Part shown: in pieces, positions 36,107 through 45,666 of the stretch
Layout: each line of letters opens with the position of its first letter
How positions within the stretch are numbered: the first letter of the stretch is position 1
Assembly: GCF_009846885.1 (NCBI RefSeq)
Contig: NZ_WUWM01000001.1
Coordinates: forward strand, 248,001-312,000
Length of the DNA stretch: 64,000 bases
DNA from: Paenibacillus puerhi
GTDB taxonomy: Bacteria; Bacillota; Bacilli; Paenibacillales; NBRC-103111
Direction of reading: 5' to 3'
Translations under genes and position numbers: made by a program
The notes under the pieces: model-generated
What the model saw: only the letters and a program-made list of their open reading frames with translations
Databases searched by the model: none
What the model was told of the DNA's origin: nothing

Positions 36107-38536
36107 ATGCTGCAAGGAAAAGCAAGATGGACCGTCGGTCAAGCGGAAGCATGCGCGGCCAAGGCCCAGGAGCTTGAGAAGGAACTGAATGTCTCCCCGT
36201 TTCTATCGCGGCTGCTCGCGGTTCGGGGATTGACAGACATCGGGCATGCGGCTGAATTTTTACAAGGAGGAACGGATCAGGCGCATGATCCGTTCCTTTT
36301 GGACGGCATGGAACAGGCCGTCGAGCGCATACGCCGGGCCATAGAAGCGGGAGAGAAGATTCGTATCTACGGCGACTACGATGCCGATGGCGTAAGCAGC
36401 ACTTCGTTGATGGTCAGCTTGTTCAAGCAGCTCGCATGCAGCTTCGACTACTATATTCCCCACCGTGTTCAGGAAGGCTACGGGCTCCATACGGGGGCGA
36501 TCGACGCGGCAAAGGAGCAGGGAGTCAGCCTGATCGTAACCGTCGATACCGGGATCAGCGCCGTAGAGCAAATAGCGTACGCCTCTTCACTCGGTATCGA
36601 TATTGTCGTAACGGACCATCACGAGCCGCCTGAGCTGCTTCCCCAGGCTTATGCGCTCGTCAATCCGAAGAAACCGGACTGTCCTTATCCATTCAAGCAT
36701 CTGGCCGGGGTAGGGGTAGCCTTCAAGCTGGCTCATGCGCTGCTGGGCCGTTGGCCCGAGGAGCTGCTTGAATATGTGGCGATCGGGACGATCGCCGATC
36801 TGATGCATCTGTCGGGTGAGAACCGGATTATGGTGAAGCAGGGGATCGAGCGGATGCGGAGCACGACGAACGCAGGGCTTCGGGCGCTGCTCGAAGTATC
36901 CGGGGTTGCCGTCAAGGAAGTCAATTCGACGCATATCGGATTCGCATTGGGTCCAAGAATCAATGCGAGCGGGCGTCTGCTGAGCGCGGATGCGGCTGTC
37001 AAGCTGCTTACGACCGATAACGAGCAGGAAGCGATGCAACTGGCCGATAGTCTCGACGCGTTGAATAAAGAGCGCCAACGTATCGTCGATGACATGACCA
37101 AGGCGGCGTCGGGTATGGTGGAGGCCATGAGGGATGCTGACGGCGAGCTGCCGAAGGCTCTCGTACTCGCCCAGGAGGATTGGAACGTCGGCGTGATCGG
37201 GATCGTCGCCTCCAAGATGGTGGACCGGTATTACCGTCCCACGATCGTCCTCGGAATCGATAAGGAGACGGGGCTGGCCAAAGGGTCTGCGCGTTCCATC
37301 CCGGGCTTCGACCTTTATCAGGCTCTGACGCATTGCAGCAGCCTGCTGGAGCATTACGGCGGCCACCAGATGGCCGCGGGGATGACGCTTGCGCGCGGCT
37401 CACTGCAGGAGCTGTCGGAGAGGCTGAATCGGCTTGCCTTGGAATGGCTGGGACCGGAGGAGTTGACTCCGCAGCTACAAGCGGACCTGATCTGTCCTGC
37501 AGAGGATATCACCTTGGAGAACATCCGGCAGCTGGAGCTGCTCGGACCGTTCGGCATGGGCAACCCTGTCCCGCGCTTTATCTTCACGAAGCTTGGCGTC
37601 GGTGACATGAGAACCATCGGGAAGGAACGGCAGCATCTGAAGCTGACGCTCACCGATCCCGCTGCCGAAGCCGCCGCGAGCATCGAAGCGGTCGGCTTCG
37701 GCAAGGGAGTGCTGTCCGAATGGATCTCGCCGTCAGCACAAGTCGATGTTTTGGGCGAGCTGTCGATTAACGAATGGAACGGCGTCCGCCGTCCTCAAGT
37801 ATTGATTCAGGATCTGCGCATCGAGGAGGTTCAGTTATTCGACTGGCGGGGAGCCGCCAAGCCCGAGCGCCGGGTTGCCGAGCTCCTGGACAAATGCAAG
37901 CGGATGCCCCCGGGAGAGCCGGGCGGCAAGGTGCCTCCCGCCATTATCGTCTTCGGTCGGGTTCCTCCAGCTGCTTTGAGGCCGTTCGCGGCGGCTGCGG
38001 CGATCTGGACGATCGACATTCATCTGGCCATTCGTCCGCAGAACGAGCTGGCGCGTTCCTCGCCGTTGTCGGAAGCCGAAGATATCATCGTGTTCAATGT
38101 ACCGGACAAGCTTGAACAAATCGAGGCGCTGTCAGGCGAAGCCCAGGCCGTAAGGCGGTACTATGCGGTGTTTGGAGAAACGGAGCATGACCGTCAGGCG
38201 GGAGTCGTTCCGGGACGAGAGATGTTCAAGTCCGTTTACGGTGCTGTCGCGATGATAGAGAAGCAGCAGGGAGGCGGCTCAGTTGAAGCGGATTTTTGCC
38301 AAGTGATAGCGAGGCGCACGGGCTTATCCCCTTCGCTGGTTACCTTCATGCTGGAGGTATTCAGCGAACTGGGTATCGCCGCGCCGACGCCGGAAGGCGG
38401 CTACCGGCTTGTCCCTTCTGCGGCAAAGCGGGAGCTGTCGGCTTCGATCCTGTATCAAGCCAGGATGAAACGTCCGGAGGTGGAGCAAACCTTGCTTTAC
38501 TCATCGGCCAAGGAGCTTTTGGAACGACTAGCCTGA
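36107..38536 (+). CDS. recJ: Single-stranded-DNA-specific exonuclease RecJ
   Basis: An 809-residue RecJ, a 5'-3' exonuclease for single-stranded DNA in recombination and mismatch repair. The DHH phosphoesterase core contains RIYGDYDADGVSSTSLM (about 85-100) and VTDHHEPPELLP (about 168); DHHA1 follows with GSARSIPGFDLYQAL and HYGGHQMAAGMTL. The C-terminal 200 or more residues are the extra Firmicutes domain. The ATG follows AAGGAGG. The recJ-apt-relA-dtd order is as in B. subtilis. Confidence 0.96.
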   Translation: MLQGKARWTVGQAEACAAKAQELEKELNVSPFLSRLLAVRGLTDIGHAAEFLQGGTDQAHDPFLLDGMEQAVERIRRAIEAGEKIRIYGDYDADGVSSTSLMVSLFKQLACSFDYYIPHRVQEGYGLHTGAIDAAKEQGVSLIVTVDTGISAVEQIAYASSLGIDIVVTDHHEPPELLPQAYALVNPKKPDCPYPFKHLAGVGVAFKLAHALLGRWPEELLEYVAIGTIADLMHLSGENRIMVKQGIERMRSTTNAGLRALLEVSGVAVKEVNSTHIGFALGPRINASGRLLSADAAVKLLTTDNEQEAMQLADSLDALNKERQRIVDDMTKAASGMVEAMRDADGELPKALVLAQEDWNVGVIGIVASKMVDRYYRPTIVLGIDKETGLAKGSARSIPGFDLYQALTHCSSLLEHYGGHQMAAGMTLARGSLQELSERLNRLALEWLGPEELTPQLQADLICPAEDITLENIRQLELLGPFGMGNPVPRFIFTKLGVGDMRTIGKERQHLKLTLTDPAAEAAASIEAVGFGKGVLSEWISPSAQVDVLGELSINEWNGVRRPQVLIQDLRIEEVQLFDWRGAAKPERRVAELLDKCKRMPPGEPGGKVPPAIIVFGRVPPAALRPFAAAAAIWTIDIHLAIRPQNELARSSPLSEAEDIIVFNVPDKLEQIEALSGEAQAVRRYYAVFGETEHDRQAGVVPGREMFKSVYGAVAMIEKQQGGGSVEADFCQVIARRTGLSPSLVTFMLEVFSELGIAAPTPEGGYRLVPSAAKRELSASILYQARMKRPEVEQTLLYSSAKELLERLA

Positions 38537-38586
38537 AGCCTGCGGGCGGGCTGATAAGGAAACTTAATTGTAGAGGAGATTACAAC

Positions 38587-39099
38587 ATGGATTACAAGTC
38601 TTATATCCGGGAGATCCCAGATTTTCCGCAGCCAGGCATCAGCTTTAAGGATATTACGACGCTGTTGAAGGATGGCGCGGCTTATCGCGCGGTTATCGCA
38701 GACCTGGCCGGGAGACTGAAGGGCAAGCAGATCGACTGTATCGCCGGACCGGAAGCGCGCGGGTTTGTGATCGGGGCGCCCCTCGCGGTTGAGCTTGGCG
38801 TCGGCTTTATTCCGATTCGCAAAAGCGGCAAGCTGCCGGGGAAAACGATCGAAGCGGATTACGCCTTGGAATACGGCAATGACAAGCTGGCGATGCATGC
38901 CGATGCGATTGCCCCGGGACAGAAGGTGCTGATTGCCGACGATCTGCTTGCGACCGGTGGTACGATCTCCACGTCGGTCAATCTCGTGAAGCAGCTTGGC
39001 GGCGAAATCGTCGGTGCGGCTTTTCTTATCGAGCTGCTCGACTTAAACGGCAGAGATAAGCTTGATGGCATTGAAGTGCTGTCGCTGGTTCAGTATTGA
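38587..39099 (+). CDS. apt: Adenine phosphoribosyltransferase
   Basis: A 170-residue enzyme that salvages adenine with PRPP to make AMP. MDYKSYIREIPDFPQPGISFKDIT is the usual start, and the PRPP-binding loop is VLIADDLLATGGTI (about 117-130). ATG 38587 is preceded by AGGAGAT; the frame is open further upstream through the end of recJ but is not coding there. It is followed by a strong terminator. Confidence 0.97.
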   Translation: MDYKSYIREIPDFPQPGISFKDITTLLKDGAAYRAVIADLAGRLKGKQIDCIAGPEARGFVIGAPLAVELGVGFIPIRKSGKLPGKTIEADYALEYGNDKLAMHADAIAPGQKVLIADDLLATGGTISTSVNLVKQLGGEIVGAAFLIELLDLNGRDKLDGIEVLSLVQY

Positions 39100-39115
39100 G
39101 CGGTACAGAAAGAGC

Positions 39116-39163
39116 AAAAGCGGGTAAGTTCCAGGCTGCAGCCTGGAATTTACCCGCTTTTTT
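39116..39163 (+). terminator. Terminator after apt
   Basis: AAGCGGGTAAGTTCCAGGC / GCCTGGAATTTACCCGCTT with loop TGCA is followed by TTTT. Confidence 0.92.
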
Positions 39164-39171
39164 GCGTAGTT

Positions 39172-39627
39172 CTACCTAGAACCCCGCTTGCGGCATGTAC
39201 AGCGGTTCCCGCTAATCGGCTTCGTGCGTCGAACTGGCTTTTTCCTGCACGCAGGGGACCCTTTTCCCGCCGCGCTTCCTGTACGCCTTGGGACTGTGCC
39301 TGTACGCTTGACGCAGCGGCGGACCCGCTTGCGGCAAGCCGGTCGCCGGGGATGCTTGGGCTTGCACCGATGCCCGGTTCCCGGGCCCGGTAGTCCCTCT
39401 TGCCCTGGCGGATAGTCTTCAGCAGGTGCTGCAGGCGGCGGAAGGGTCGAGTCTCCGGGTATGCCCGGGTGCTGCAGCGGCCAGCGGGAGGGGAGGCCAA
39501 ATGGATTCGCGAGGGCGTCGGTTCCTTGAGCAGGCAGTCCGTTGCGATGGCCTTCGTGAGCCGCATCCTCCGTTAGGCTTCTGACACGGAATCGCTTCAA
39601 GGCAGGTTGTGCTTTGCTGTTCGGCAT
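39172..39627 (-). CDS. Unknown Pro/Arg/Lys/Cys-rich basic protein
   Basis: A 151-residue protein of no family I recognise. The start codon has a good Shine-Dalgarno sequence (AAGGAG, 7 bases). The middle (about 60-92) is rich in Pro and Gly. The C-terminal 60 residues are strongly basic with spaced cysteines: CKPKHPRRPACRKRVRR, then CVKRTG, CRKKPVRR and CTCRKRG. There is no signal peptide or membrane segment. It stands alone on the minus strand between apt and relA. The composition recalls basic coat or DNA-associated spore proteins, but that is an inference. A CATA-rich element upstream (39655-39686) could be a sporulation promoter. Confidence 0.6.
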   Translation of the reverse strand: MPNSKAQPALKRFRVRSLTEDAAHEGHRNGLPAQGTDALANPFGLPSRWPLQHPGIPGDSTLPPPAAPAEDYPPGQEGLPGPGTGHRCKPKHPRRPACRKRVRRCVKRTGTVPRRTGSAAGKGSPACRKKPVRRTKPISGNRCTCRKRGSR

Positions 39628-39654
39628 ACAATTACTCCTTTCCATTAATCTACT

Positions 39655-39686
39655 CTATGTATATGTCCCCCTCGTCCCAAGGGTAT
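39655..39686 (-). promoter_or_regulatory. Possible SigK-like promoter of the basic protein gene
   Basis: On the minus strand CATATACATA resembles the SigK -10 (CATAnnnTA), with AC about 17 bases upstream. Weak match by eye. Confidence 0.25.
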
Positions 39687-39820
39687 AGTCGATGATCTAC
39701 CTTCACGCAACATCCGCTTCCATCCTGTCCTGCTAGCAGATAAGAGAAGCGTTTCGCGAACGGGCTGCGAATTGGATTATGCTGCGATTGACGCAAAGTG
39801 TCGGTTTGTCCCGCAAATTC

Positions 39821-39850
39821 TTGACGCAGGGCACGTTTCAAGGGCATAAT
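39821..39850 (+). promoter_or_regulatory. SigA-type promoter of relA
   Basis: TTGACG and CATAAT are separated by 18 bases, about 35 bases before relA. Nothing else is recognised between 39687 and 39820. Confidence 0.65.
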
Positions 39851-39885
39851 GGATTAAAATCGTTTTTAAGGGAATGGATAGACCA

Positions 39886-42084
39886 ATGGGGATAGAGCAG
39901 CTTCTTGAGAAGGCATCCACTTATATTAAAGAGCAGGATCTCGTTCGAATTCGGGAAGCCTATGAATTTGCTGATCAAGCCCATTATGGTCAGGTGCGCA
40001 AGTCCGGCGAGCCGTACATCCTGCACCCGTTGGCCGTAGCGGAAATATTGGTCAACATGCAGATGGATACGATCAGCATCATCGCTGCGCTGCTTCATGA
40101 TGTTGTGGAGGATACGACTGTTTCGCTGGAGTCCGTAAGGGACAAGTTCGGAGCGACCTGCGCGATGATCGTAGATGGCCTGACCAAGCTGGAGAAGATC
40201 AAATTCAAGAGCAAAGAAGAGCATCAGAACGAGAACTATCGTAAAATGTTCGTCGCCATGGCTCAAGATATACGGGTTATTCTAATTAAGCTCGCCGACC
40301 GGCTGCACAATATGCGCACATTGAAGCATCAATCCGAAGAGGCGCAGAGACGGATTGCGGACGAGACGCTTGAGATCTTCTGTCCGATCGCGCATCGTCT
40401 GGGGATTTCTGCGATCAAGTGGGAGATGGAGGACATTGCGCTCCGCTATCTGAACCCGCAGCAGTATTACCGGATTGTCAATCTGATGCAGAAGAAGCGT
40501 ACCGAGCGCGAGCAGTATATTAACGATGTGATTCATACGGTTCAGGACAAGCTGAGCGAGATGGGCATCGAGGGCGACATTTCGGGCAGGCCGAAGCATA
40601 TCTACAGCATTTATAAGAAAATGACAGCCCGCAGCAAGCAGTTCAACGAAATCTACGATCTGCTGGCTCTGCGGATTATTGTCGATAACATCAGGGATTG
40701 CTATGCCACGCTCGGTATTATCCATACGTTATGGAAGCCGATGCCCGGGCGCTTCAAGGACTATATCGCGATGCCGAAGCCGAATATGTACCAATCGCTG
40801 CACACCACCGTCATCGGGCCCAAGGGAGAGCCGCTGGAAGTGCAGATCCGGACCTTTGAGATGCACCGCACGTCCGAATACGGGGTCGCGGCGCACTGGG
40901 CCTATAAGGACGGCACTAACGTGCCCTCCGGCAGCTATGAGGACAAAATGCATTTCATCCGCGAAATTCTGGAGCTGCAGAATGAAGCGGAGGACGCCTC
41001 TGAATTCGTAGAATCCTTGAAGATGGACTTTTTCTCCGATCTTGTTTTTGTGTTCACGCCGAAGGGCGAGGTGATTGAGCTGCCGGCCGGATCGGTACCG
41101 CTCGATTTTGCTTACCGGATTCATACGGAAGTAGGCAACCGTACGATCGGAGCGAAGATCAACGGCCGCATCGTACCGCTGGACTACAAGCTGAGCACGG
41201 GGGACATTGTCGAGATTTTGACGTCTAAGCATTCGTACGGACCGAGCCAGGACTGGGTAAAGATAGCCCAGTCGTCGCATGCCCGGACGAAGATCAGGCA
41301 GTGGTTCAAGAAAGAGCGCCGTGAGGAAAACGTCGTCAAGGGCCATGAGCTGATCGAGCGCGAGCTCAAGCGACTCGGCTACGACCCTTCCCAGATGATG
41401 AAGGACGACGAGATGATGGAGGTTGCCAAGAAGTTCAACTTCAACGAGGTGGAGGATATGCTGTCCGCCGTCGGCTTCTCGGGCATCACGGCCGCTCAGA
41501 TCGTAACCCGGCTGACGGAGAAGATGCGCAAGGAGGCCGAGGAGGCTCAGCAGCAGGCGCTGCAGCTTACCTCTGAAGTGAAGGAAATGAAGGCTCCTTC
41601 GATCGATAAGGAGCGCAAAGGGCGCCCCACCAACGGCGTTCGCGTCAAGGGCGTCGATAATCTGCTGGTACGCTTCGCACGCTGCTGCAACCCGGTGCCG
41701 GGCGACGATATTGTCGGCTACATCACCCGCGGAAGAGGGGTGTCTGTGCATAGGGCCGACTGTACCAATATCCCTTCGCCGGAGTGCAGCGACGAAGGGA
41801 ACCGCGTGATCGATGTGGAATGGGCCGAGCAGGTGGAGGCTAATTATAATGTCGAGATAGAGATTACCGGACATGACCGGAGAGGGCTGCTGAATGAAGT
41901 GCTGCAGGCCGTTTCGGAAAGCAAGACCGTTATCTCGGCCGTATCGGGCCGCTCGGACAAGAACAAGATGGCGATGATTCATATGACTATTCTCATCCGC
42001 AACATTGACCATCTGCATGCGGTAGTGGAGAAGATCAAACGGGTCAAGGATGTATATTCCGTTCAGCGGATTATGCAAGCCTAG
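39886..42084 (+). CDS. relA: RelA/SpoT bifunctional (p)ppGpp synthetase/hydrolase
   Basis: A 732-residue Rel enzyme that makes and degrades the stringent-response alarmone (p)ppGpp. Domains in order: HD hydrolase (HDVVEDT, about 85-91), synthetase ([24 protein letters not shown], then [20 protein letters not shown]), TGS ([29 protein letters not shown]), the CC motif [13 protein letters not shown] and a C-terminal ACT domain. ATG 39886 gives [14 protein letters not shown] 39874 is in frame but directly abuts AAGGGA. Neither has ideal spacing. It probably shares a transcript with dtd, 23 bases on. Confidence 0.96.
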   Translation: MGIEQLLEKASTYIKEQDLVRIREAYEFADQAHYGQVRKSGEPYILHPLAVAEILVNMQMDTISIIAALLHDVVEDTTVSLESVRDKFGATCAMIVDGLTKLEKIKFKSKEEHQNENYRKMFVAMAQDIRVILIKLADRLHNMRTLKHQSEEAQRRIADETLEIFCPIAHRLGISAIKWEMEDIALRYLNPQQYYRIVNLMQKKRTEREQYINDVIHTVQDKLSEMGIEGDISGRPKHIYSIYKKMTARSKQFNEIYDLLALRIIVDNIRDCYATLGIIHTLWKPMPGRFKDYIAMPKPNMYQSLHTTVIGPKGEPLEVQIRTFEMHRTSEYGVAAHWAYKDGTNVPSGSYEDKMHFIREILELQNEAEDASEFVESLKMDFFSDLVFVFTPKGEVIELPAGSVPLDFAYRIHTEVGNRTIGAKINGRIVPLDYKLSTGDIVEILTSKHSYGPSQDWVKIAQSSHARTKIRQWFKKERREENVVKGHELIERELKRLGYDPSQMMKDDEMMEVAKKFNFNEVEDMLSAVGFSGITAAQIVTRLTEKMRKEAEEAQQQALQLTSEVKEMKAPSIDKERKGRPTNGVRVKGVDNLLVRFARCCNPVPGDDIVGYITRGRGVSVHRADCTNIPSPECSDEGNRVIDVEWAEQVEANYNVEIEITGHDRRGLLNEVLQAVSESKTVISAVSGRSDKNKMAMIHMTILIRNIDHLHAVVEKIKRVKDVYSVQRIMQA

Positions 42085-42107
42085 AGGAAGTGGGGTTCGG
42101 CGATCCA

Positions 42108-42560
42108 GTGAAGGTGGTAGTACAACGAAGCAAGGCGGCAAGCGTAACCGTCAGCGGTGAGATCGTGGGCAGCATCCCCGGCGGGCTTGTCCTTCTGGTG
42201 GGCGTGGGGGAAGGCGATACGGAGCAGGATGCACGCTACATCGCCGAGAAGGTGGCGGGCTTGCGCATCTTCGAGGACGAACACGGCAAGATGAACCTGT
42301 CGGTGCTGGATACAGGCGGCCAAGTGCTGTCGATCTCTCAATTTACGCTGTATGGCGACTGCACCAAGGGAAAGCGGCCGAACTTTATGGCTGCCGCCCG
42401 TCCGGAGAAGGCCGAGCCGCTATATGAAAGCTTCAATGAGTTTCTTCGCCAGCAGGGCTTGCATGTAGAAATCGGGCGATTCGGTGAGATGATGGAAGTG
42501 GCACTGATCAACGACGGGCCAGTCACCTTGATTCTCGAGAGCCAGGGGCGCGGAGCCTGA
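42108..42560 (+). CDS. dtd: D-aminoacyl-tRNA deacylase
   Basis: A 150-residue Dtd that removes D-amino acids (and glycine from tRNA-Ala) from tRNA. GTG 42108 gives [15 protein letters not shown], the usual start; GTG 42090 is in frame but less likely. [29 protein letters not shown] holds the SQFTL motif and [11 protein letters not shown] contains the Gly-cisPro-type motif NxGPVT. It follows relA as in other Bacillales. Confidence 0.95.
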   Translation: MKVVVQRSKAASVTVSGEIVGSIPGGLVLLVGVGEGDTEQDARYIAEKVAGLRIFEDEHGKMNLSVLDTGGQVLSISQFTLYGDCTKGKRPNFMAAARPEKAEPLYESFNEFLRQQGLHVEIGRFGEMMEVALINDGPVTLILESQGRGA

Positions 42561-42660
42561 CCTAAAGACCTAAGGGGTTAAAACGGAGGCTATGGGGGAA
42601 TCCTAGCAGATGCCAGTCTAACATCCGACATAGACACCTGACAGGCAAGGAGACCTCGAC

Positions 42661-42837
42661 ATGTTCCGATCCCCCAAAGAGCAGATCGCGCTTATGCCGG
42701 AGCTGTACTTGAATCTCGGGCATATGGAGGAAGCCGCTGCGCTGCTTTCGGATGAACGAGGCGCCGGCGCCTGGAGCGCCGGACATTCCTCTCCCGAGGA
42801 GCAGCGGAAGCGGACGCCGCGCAAATCATTTCGTTGA
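42661..42837 (+). CDS. Small unknown protein, 58 residues
   Basis: A short ORF with AAGGAG exactly 8 bases before its ATG. It starts MFRSPKEQIALMPELYLNLGHMEEAAALL and ends in a basic tail (EEQRKRTPRKSFR). I recognise no family; the first half could form an amphipathic helix pair. It lies 100 bases after dtd on the same strand and is followed by a terminator, so it may be the last gene of the relA-dtd transcript. The good ribosome site and terminator are the main support; conservation is untested. Confidence 0.5.
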   Translation: MFRSPKEQIALMPELYLNLGHMEEAAALLSDERGAGAWSAGHSSPEEQRKRTPRKSFR

Positions 42838-42842
42838 ATAAG

Positions 42843-42892
42843 ACGGACCGTCACTCGCCGCCTGGGCGGCATGGTGATGGTCCGTTCTTCTC
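42843..42892 (+). terminator. Terminator after the 58-residue ORF
   Basis: ACGGACCGTCAC / GTGATGGTCCGT (one G-U pair) with an inner GCCGCC/GGCGGC stem is followed by TCTTCTCT. The 230 bases after it, up to the flavoprotein gene, hold only a TATAAT-like element (43111-43116) 12 bases before the ATG. Confidence 0.7.
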
Positions 42893-43128
42893 TGTGAAAA
42901 TCACAGATAGAGGGCCAAAAGAAAGCGTGATGAAGCGACAAATGAAGTTTTATCTCATCTTTTAGGCCAAGTTGGCCGAATATTGCCGTTTTTGGACGAA
43001 ATCTGCAACTTTTTGCGGACATGAATCGTATATTCCTTTTAGGAGTCCGTTTGTGCTCGCGGTCTTAGGCTTCTGCATGGACCTAGCAGCGGATTCGCTG
43101 AACTATTCCGTATAATAAGAGGTGTGAT

Positions 43129-45084
43129 ATGGCAAGCAATTCAAGGTATGCTTCAGGCGGCAGCCTGAAGGGGTATATCGTTATTCTCGCAGCGCTCGTC
43201 CTCATCGCGGCAGCTGCAGGCGGCCTTTACGTATGGAAGACCCAATCGTTGAAGCACAGTGTAACGACAAGCAAGGCGCAAACGCTGAAGGAGATCCAGA
43301 CTGTTCAAGCGCCGAAGGGCTCCTATGACGTCATCGTGGCGGGCACCGATCCCGAAGGAGTAGCCGCAGCCGTATCGGCCGCGCGCAACGGCCAGAAGAC
43401 GCTGCTTGTAGACGGCCATGATCGCGCCATTCTGGGCGGTCTGATGACGCTGGGATGGCTGAACAGCCTCGACATGAACTACGAGCCTGATAAGGGTGTT
43501 CTACATAAGCGCGAGGTATTGAACAAGGGGATTTTTAGCGACTGGTACAGCAAGATCGAAGGCGATTCCTTCGATGTGGTCACGGCTGCCAATGCCTTTC
43601 ATGAGCTGGTAGCTGCAGAAAAAAATATTGATGTGCTTCTGAAGGTAAAGGCGATGGAACCGCTGATGCAGGCGGGCGGCGAAGGGCAGGTTGTGACCGG
43701 TCTTAAGCTTACGCTGGCTGACGGGTCGGTTCAGAGCGTCAAGGCGGGCTCCGTCATTGATGCGACGCAGGACGCCGATATTGCCGCATTAGCGGGAGTG
43801 CCTTACACAACGGGCCGCGAGGATTTGGGTGATAAGAAAGCCCGGATGGCGGTGACGCTTGTTTTCCGCTTGAAGAACATTACTCCGGACGTCTGGAAAA
43901 AGGTGCAGGAGCGCCTGGAAGGCGACGGGGATGCAGGCACGGGCGCCAATGCGATGAGCGCGTGGGGCTATAAGGATATGAAGGACTATCCTCCGGTCAA
44001 CAAAGAACGCGTGGCTATGCGCGGCTTGAATATCGGAAGACAAAATGACAATACGATGCTGATCAATGCGCTTCAGGTCTTCGGTATTGACGGTACCGAT
44101 CCCAAGTCGAAGGCTGAAGCCTTTGAGCTAGCTAAAAACGAGCTTCCTCATATCGTGGAGTACATGAAGAAGCAATATCCGGAGTTTGCGGGGATCGAGC
44201 TCGATGCGACAGCGCCTGAGCTGTATATCCGGGAAACGCGTCACATCCAGGGCGAATATCGACTAAGTATCGTCGATGTGCTGGAGAACCGGGATCAGTG
44301 GGATCGCATCGCTTTCGGCGAATACCCGGTCGATATTCAACGGATCTCGCCTGCTGATACCGGGGCGGTCGTCACTGATCCGAAGCAGTACGCAGTGCCG
44401 TTCCGCAGCATTGTACCGTTGAAGGTCGACGGCCTGCTCGTCGTCGGACGGGCCGCAAGCTTCGATACGCTGCCGCACGGCTCGGCCCGGGTTATTCCGG
44501 TCGGGATGGCTGCCGCCGAAGCGGCAGGGGCAGCGGCGAAGATCGCAGCGGACAAGAAGCTGACGTTCCGCCAGATGGCCGCCTCCAAGGAAGCGATCGC
44601 AGAGCTTCATGCTTCTCTGACGAAGCAGGGCATGGCGTTGAATGAATATACGCTGAAGCCGGAGCCTTTCATGGAGCATAAATCCTATGAAGGCTTGAAG
44701 GCCGCCGTGACGCTCGGATTGACGACGGGCGGATACGATAATAACTTCCGGCTGGATGAGAAAAGCAACCAGCAGCGAATGCTGAACATGCTGGAAGGCA
44801 TGCGCAAGTTCAAGCCTGAGGCATTGCCCGGCGCTCCGTCATCAGCGATAGCCAAGGGAGCGGATGCGAAGACGCTGCCGGTTACGCTGGACACGGCCGC
44901 TTACATGCTCGCCTTGCTGCTCAAGCAGGACGCCACGCCTGAGACAGCGGTTGAAGTGCTGCAAAGCAAGGGCTGGCTGACCAAGGCTTCTGTGGATTCC
45001 ATCGGCAACAAGCAGGAGCTGACCAACGGCGATACGTATATGCTGATTAAGGATGTTTATCAGGTACTGAGAAAAGAGAAGTAA
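43129..45084 (+). CDS. Membrane-anchored FAD-dependent oxidoreductase
   Basis: A 651-residue flavoprotein of the FAD-dependent oxidoreductase family seen in secreted or anchored proteins of Paenibacillus. An N-terminal anchor (about 14-36, GYIVILAALVLIAAAAGGLYVW) precedes the FAD-binding Rossmann start SYDVIVAGTDPEGVAAAVSAARNGQKTLLVDG (about 64-95). A second FAD region (LKVDGLLVVGRAASFDTLPHGSARVIPVGMAAAEAAGAAA) lies near 430-470, and a C-terminal domain of about 150 residues is unassigned. The substrate is unknown. It is monocistronic, with a terminator after it. Confidence 0.78.
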   Translation: MASNSRYASGGSLKGYIVILAALVLIAAAAGGLYVWKTQSLKHSVTTSKAQTLKEIQTVQAPKGSYDVIVAGTDPEGVAAAVSAARNGQKTLLVDGHDRAILGGLMTLGWLNSLDMNYEPDKGVLHKREVLNKGIFSDWYSKIEGDSFDVVTAANAFHELVAAEKNIDVLLKVKAMEPLMQAGGEGQVVTGLKLTLADGSVQSVKAGSVIDATQDADIAALAGVPYTTGREDLGDKKARMAVTLVFRLKNITPDVWKKVQERLEGDGDAGTGANAMSAWGYKDMKDYPPVNKERVAMRGLNIGRQNDNTMLINALQVFGIDGTDPKSKAEAFELAKNELPHIVEYMKKQYPEFAGIELDATAPELYIRETRHIQGEYRLSIVDVLENRDQWDRIAFGEYPVDIQRISPADTGAVVTDPKQYAVPFRSIVPLKVDGLLVVGRAASFDTLPHGSARVIPVGMAAAEAAGAAAKIAADKKLTFRQMAASKEAIAELHASLTKQGMALNEYTLKPEPFMEHKSYEGLKAAVTLGLTTGGYDNNFRLDEKSNQQRMLNMLEGMRKFKPEALPGAPSSAIAKGADAKTLPVTLDTAAYMLALLLKQDATPETAVEVLQSKGWLTKASVDSIGNKQELTNGDTYMLIKDVYQVLRKEK

Positions 45085-45093
45085 GCAGGGCAC

Positions 45094-45134
45094 GGCAAAA
45101 AGGCAGAATCCCGGGATTTCTGCCTTTTTGCCTA
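45094..45134 (+). terminator. Terminator after the flavoprotein gene
   Basis: GGCAAAAAGGCAGAA / TTTCTGCCTTTTTGCC around CCCGGG forms a long stem with a T-rich 3' arm. Confidence 0.85.
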
Positions 45135-45164
45135 TCACAGAACAACATAAAGCGCGGTGCCTGC

Positions 45165-45193
45165 TTGACTTTACCGACTTGGGCAGTTAAAAT
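45165..45193 (+). promoter_or_regulatory. SigA promoter of the T-box/hisS-aspS operon
   Basis: TTGACT and TAAAAT are separated by exactly 17 bases, just upstream of the T-box leader. Confidence 0.8.
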
Positions 45194-45204
45194 GTGAACA
45201 TTGA

Positions 45205-45553
45205 AAGTCATTGATGCGATCCATGGATGGGAAGAAGTAATCCGAACCTTGCATAGAGCAGAGAGGGAAGCCCAGGCTGCAAGCTTCCTTATGCGAATCG
45301 GACGAAAAGACCTCCCGGAGGACAGTCGGGGAACCCGGCTGCTGCCGCAATCTGAGCCGTATACGGCTGGAGATGCGAGAGCAGCTGTGCAGTAGCCGCA
45401 CTGCGTATGGCGGGCGTTATCCGCTTCAAGTGTGAGTGTGTCCTCGGGCCCGGTTGGCCGCGGCAGATGATGCATTCAAATCGCGGGTGGTACCGCGGGA
45501 GAAATCGATATGTTCTCTCGTCCCTGTCAACGACAGGGGCGGGAGTTTTTTTA
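45205..45553 (+). promoter_or_regulatory. T-box leader of hisS-aspS
   Basis: A T-box riboswitch: the leader reads uncharged tRNA and antiterminates. Stem I contains GAAGAAGTAA (AGTA loop-E element), the distal AGAGAGGGAAGCC...GGCTG...GCTTCCT, and TCCGA pairing with TCGGA. The signature GGGTGGTACCGCGG is perfect at 45485-45498. The terminator CTCTCGTCCCTGTC / GACAGGGGCGGGAG plus a T-run is at about 45515-45553. Beyond the TCGGA arm comes CGAAAAGACC; GAC (45309-45311) is the likeliest specifier, meaning aspartyl-tRNA, fitting aspS in the operon. The specifier is a reading by eye and could be wrong. Confidence 0.93.
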
Positions 45554-45666
45554 TTGGCCCGGGAATCATGCCGCATGAGGCTTGAGCCAGCTTGAGCCAG
45601 TATGTGGGGACCTCGTCAAGTTAAGAGCCGGCGGCCGCGGATAGTATAGAAAGGAGCGAACTGAAG

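Noticed and set aside
36436-36633. A 65-codon plus-strand frame inside recJ
   Set aside because: Shadow of the recJ frame with no ribosome site.
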